DNA of 64,000 nt. Source: Epiperipatus broadwayi. Taxonomy: Eukaryota; Onychophora; Udeonychophora; Euonychophora; Peripatidae. Position numbers and translations under genes: made by a program. The notes beneath the pieces were generated by a model that saw only the letters and a program-made list of their open reading frames with translations, made no database searches and was not told the DNA's origin. The stretch is from positions 4,437,656-4,501,655 of the forward strand of contig JAQFVV010012396.1 in assembly GCA_028023455.1 (NCBI GenBank), written 5' to 3'. Positions within the stretch are counted from its first letter, which is position 1; each line of letters starts with the position of its first letter. Positions 60,536-64,000 of this stretch are shown piece by piece.

Positions 60536-60625
60536 AACATTGTTAGCCGAGGTGTCAGTGCAGCCCCCCATTGCAGACGGTTGTTGCAGGTTCGCCTCCC
60601 ACCAGATGCTATGACATATGAAGAA
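60536..60625 (+). repeat. tRNA-derived SINE head with pol III A and B boxes
   Basis: A GC-rich island in A/T-rich DNA. TAGCCGAGG (60544-60552) fits the A box TRGCNNAGY closely, and GGTTCGCCTCC (60589-60599) differs at one base from the B box GGTTCGANTCC; they are 45 bases apart, normal for tRNA promoters. The T-arm does not fold well, so this is a degenerate tRNA-like or SINE promoter and not a working tRNA. The 3' limit is unclear. Confidence 0.6.
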
Positions 60626-62829
60626 AAAAATTAGCATTCATTTTGTGGCTGAATGTTTAGAAAATAATTTCTTAATTTAACATTTTTTTCAATTCAACTA
60701 TTAAATCAAATTAAGCATTATACTCTACAGAGCAAATGACTGTATATTATTTAATTCACTGATGAATTATAGATATAAAAAATCATAAAACATTTTAGTA
60801 CATAAAACGAATTATTCAATTTAAAACATTACCATTTGTTAAGAGCAAAGTAGCTGAAACATTCATGCCAAAAATGTACAAGATCGACTTTAAAATTAAT
60901 TGTTCATCAAAGTTTGCATCTTTATTATTATACTATCTATTTAAATGGTAGTCTGTAATAAATCTGTAATATATTTGACATGATTATTTTGAATATTGAG
61001 TTTTCAATTCTTAGCAACCAAGAAATAAGTACACTTTTTACAATGTTGGATTAAGGACTAATAATGCCCTAATCATTGCCTTTGATGATTACTTCTGGCT
61101 TGTACAATTTGAAAAAGTGCTAAAATGACATATTTAAAAGTTGATATCTTTTTTTTACAATCATTATATTTAAAAGTTAAAGACTAAAATTGTCATTTTC
61201 TGGTATTTCAGTGTCATATGATCTCCCTAGCATCATTTCTATTTTTAATGATTATCTTTTAACCATAACTCATAAAATAAAGCTGAAATTTACAAGCCTT
61301 TTCCACTTTTCTTTCAAGCATAAACACAAAACTTTATTAAAAAATATTTTCCATTAAAAAAGTAGTATGTGGGAATAAAAGAGTTATGATCCTATAATAG
61401 CTAAAGAAAATTAAAAAAATTGGACTGTATTTTTTTTTTGTATGCCCCAAATATGTACTAATAAGTATGGGGGGAAAAATGGAGAATGGGATAAATAGCA
61501 TGTATACATAATTGAATATAAAATGTCTCAATTTTTTTAAAGAGCTATAAAACAATTTTTGAAAAATTTATATTTAGTTTTTTTTTTTTTTTTTTTGGGG
61601 GGGGGAGAAATATTGTGCATTCAAATATAATTAAAAAAACACACTTTAAAAATATCAATACTGGAAAGCCAAAAATGTAACTTTGGATTAAATCCTTAGT
61701 GAAGCTAATGAACCACAATAAAAGTGATATTAGAAACTGATTTAAATTCTTTAGCAAACCTGAAGCTGTTGCAAAATTTAATGAAGTTGGTTTCAACTAA
61801 CTATTTGCCAGCTATTTTCCAGATCTAATTGAAGCATAAAGCAATCAAACAAGAATGTCTCTTTTTTTATCAGAATTCACTGGAAGCTGTTCAAAAATGG
61901 AAATGTTAAGCATTTGTTTGCAAACAAAAAGAGAGAGAAAAATAAAACGATATCTCCACAGTCCTATCAGTGAGATATGATTCAGACAAAAAACACAGCA
62001 GAATTAACAAATGATAAGCTTTATTTTAAAATCTTAAAAAATGGTTACTACTGTAATTCTAAAATCAGAGAAATGCTTTTGTTTCCATTTAAAAGCATTT
62101 GAAAAGAACTTTAAAAAAGATTTTTCTACTTTTTTTTTTTAGAAAATTACTACTTTTTTTTTTTTTAGAAAATAACTGGAATATAAAATAGAGCAGTAAG
62201 GTAAAGGACATTCAGCCCTATGATTTCTGAACCTTTGAATACGCTTTAAATGGTTTCTATATGGAAATGAATTAAATCTGAATTCTGGTTTGATTTGAAA
62301 TGTAATTTCTCATTAAATAAAAAGACAATATATATATATATGCATATATATATATGATGATGTAAGAGGTCATCTAAGTTTATGATGTAATTCTACAATA
62401 AATATAAAAATTGAGTTAAACTGTATATTTAAACAAAATAGCACATGGTTTAACCCAAAAAGGACTTTATTTAAATGTATACATAATCAAAAAAAAAAAA
62501 CGTTTAAATACACTACTTTAATCTTAGGTTAAAATAAATTAGTTCTCATCTTAGTATTGTAGCATAATATGTGCATGTATATTTTTTTATGTCTATATGT
62601 TTTACCAGTAATAATGTACATTTATTTTCAAATCTTCTGCATCTGCATTTCTTAGATATCCTTCAATTAGGTTGTTTTCCTGGTGGGTTTCAAGTCAAGA
62701 AATCTTTACTAATATGTTCTTTTTATTTTTACTTTATATTTTTTGGTTTGGCAATATGCTTTTTGGAGACTTGTTCTTTTTTTCTGGAATATAGATTAGT
62801 TTTACAGAAAACTTTTTGCCATAGCTGAC
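60626..62829. other. A/T-rich DNA with homopolymer runs
   Basis: T19 followed by G9 near 61578-61606, T10-T12 pairs at 62126 and 62153 flanked by a repeated TAGAAAAT word, and short TA runs at 62329 and 62343. No gene recognised. Confidence 0.45.
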
Positions 62830-63260
62830 CTTGCCTTTAAAAGTGGATTATTCCAGATTCCTTGCCTGATTGGCTAGCACCTGGTTGCTATACCAATGGG
62901 GACAAATTCTTCATTGGAGCTTGCACATACAATACAAGGGTTTTCAGTAAGGTAGGGAATCTACCATTAAATAGTCAGCCTTGTTGGAGGCAAGACAGAG
63001 AGCAATTACTTCTTAAAACCTGAAAGACTGAACATGCTCTCCAATAAATTCTCTGCCATCAGCAAAGGTATTTTCTCTAGTCATTATCGCAATGTCCATG
63101 CAGTGAGGCAGGTCCACCCAAGGACTGGCAACTGCTATGTCTACAGCTGACTCGAGGCAAGCTGTCCTGCACAGCTGGAAGAATTGTACTTGAACTTGTG
63201 TAGCAGTTTAATGACTTCCATTACTTGGCATGACTACCTTAGCATTAATAAACCATATTT
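62830..63260. repeat. GC-richer unknown block, possible LTR or element leader
   Basis: Composition shifts sharply at 62830: CTTGCCTGATTGGCTAGCACC, CTTGTTGGAGGCAAGACAGAG, GCAGTGAGGCAGGTCCACCC. It ends near ATTAATAAACCATA (AATAAA at 63246-63251). It contains CTGATTGG (inverse CCAAT) and a poly(A) signal. It lies about 560 bases upstream of a gag-like start, so it could be part of an LTR of that element. No second copy is in the window to prove it. Confidence 0.35.
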
Positions 63261-63815
63261 ATATATTTTCTTAACTAACATGTGTGTATATTTTTTGTAA
63301 TTAATAAATTATACATATTAATTATTGAGTAATTGTCATCATTTGGCTGTTGGTTTGGAAGTGAACCTAGAAATTTAGCCAAACACAACAGATCTGGCAC
63401 AGTCAGACCAAAAAAAATTTCCCTCACGGCTGACAAAATTATAATTGAACTCATTATATAAATATGCATGTTGTTAGGTTGCATATTTATTTTTATTTTT
63501 TTGAAAAAATTACATTTGCCATAATTCCATTATGGTGATATTTTAAATCCATGTAAAACTGTCAACTAAAAATTGACCGCAAATGTAAAGGCATATCAAT
63601 TTGAAGCTACAACCAATCATGAGAGCTTTACTCACAACACAGTGACAATATCTCACCCTAGTGGTTTAAAAACTTCATTGAGTTGCTTACAACAATGTAG
63701 TTGTAAAATTACAAATTAAGAGTGGTAACTCTGAAAGAATAAAAATTGATTTTGAACAACTACAAACAGTAGTGGAAAAATAATTATGAGTGGTATCTCA
63801 CATAAATAAATAAAT
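63261..63815. other. Spacer before gag-like relic
   Basis: No gene recognised. TGGTTTAAAAACTTC at 63661 could be a primer-site-like TGG word, but I have no tRNA match to support it. Confidence 0.3.
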
Positions 63816-64000
63816 ATGGCTAATGCAATTGGCTTTACGGTAGCTTTTGATCTGGCTCAACCTGAGAGCTGGTCAAATTATAAGGAGCACTTGATTTTTT
63901 ACCTATAGGCCAACCAGATTTAAAAACCTGAGGTAAAGTTAACCACATTAATGACCATTATAGGTCTGCAGACATAAAATATACCCAAGTCTCAATTTAT
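63816..64000 (+). pseudogene. Ty3/Gypsy-like gag N-terminus, broken, runs off the edge
   Basis: Gag capsid polyprotein of an LTR retroelement. The frame from ATG 63816 reads MANAIGFTVAFDLAQPESWS and on to NYKEHLIFYL, then stop, ANQI, stop, KPEVKLTTLMTIIGLQT, stop. The FDL.QPE.W...(K/R)......FY pattern followed by ..VK...L...IG is the classic start of Ty3/Gypsy gags. Three in-frame stops in 61 codons make it dead. The rest lies beyond the window. Confidence 0.65.

Noticed and set aside
60536-60625. Functional tRNA gene
   Set aside because: A and B boxes are good but the T-arm and acceptor stem do not pair.

Overview
This is a very A+T-rich, eukaryotic (metazoan-looking) stretch made mostly of transposable elements, microsatellites and unannotatable A/T-rich DNA. 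There are no operons, ribosome-binding sites, tRNA or rRNA genes, and I recognise no host protein-coding exon. The mix of several APE-type LINE families, decayed mariner sequence, long foldback repeats, a tRNA-derived SINE head and abundant (TA)n, (TTA)n and (TATC)n arrays fits an invertebrate animal with an A+T-rich, repeat-rich genome. The species cannot be named from the sequence.

Layout. (1) 1-1237: A/T-rich DNA, a long (TATC)n array and one arm of an inverted repeat. (2) 1238-13054: the best-preserved object here, an 11.8-kb LTR retroelement on the minus strand. Its two LTRs are about 4.2 kb each (8836-13054 is the 5' LTR and 1238-5474 the 3' LTR), start and end TG...CA, and are nearly identical. 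It has a tRNA-Lys-like primer site, a clean polypurine tract, a CCAAT/TATA/AATAAA promoter block, and one 535-codon coiled-coil gag-like ORF. There is no protease, reverse transcriptase, RNase H or integrase. It is a non-autonomous LARD/TR-GAG-like element inserted into a (TA)n tract lying between two inverted copies of another repeat. (3) 13299-16983: A/T-rich DNA with a few GC-richer relics. (4) 16984-22137: two 5'-truncated copies of one LINE family (here family N) in head-to-tail order on the minus strand, joined by a duplicated 3' tail. (5) 22411-23495: the 3' end of a second LINE type on the plus strand. (6) 23496-45180: a long gene-poor stretch with mariner and possible pogo/Tigger relics, long hairpins, foldback repeats, tandem duplications and microsatellites. 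(7) 45200-58480: a retroposon cluster with three minus-strand copies (C, B, A) of a YMDD-box LINE (family X), and plus-strand fragments of CR1/Jockey-like LINEs between them. Copy A is nearly complete, with an ORF1 zinc knuckle, endonuclease and RT. (8) 58481-64000: A/T-rich DNA, a tRNA-derived SINE head at about 60.54 kb, a GC-richer unknown block at 62.83-63.25 kb, and a broken Ty3/Gypsy-like gag start running off the right edge.

The coding content is retroelement machinery: EN nicks the target, RT copies the element RNA, and gag-like proteins package it. All LINE ORFs carry stops or frameshifts. The only long intact ORF is the gag-like one of the LTR element, which would have to borrow polymerase functions from an autonomous partner elsewhere in the genome.
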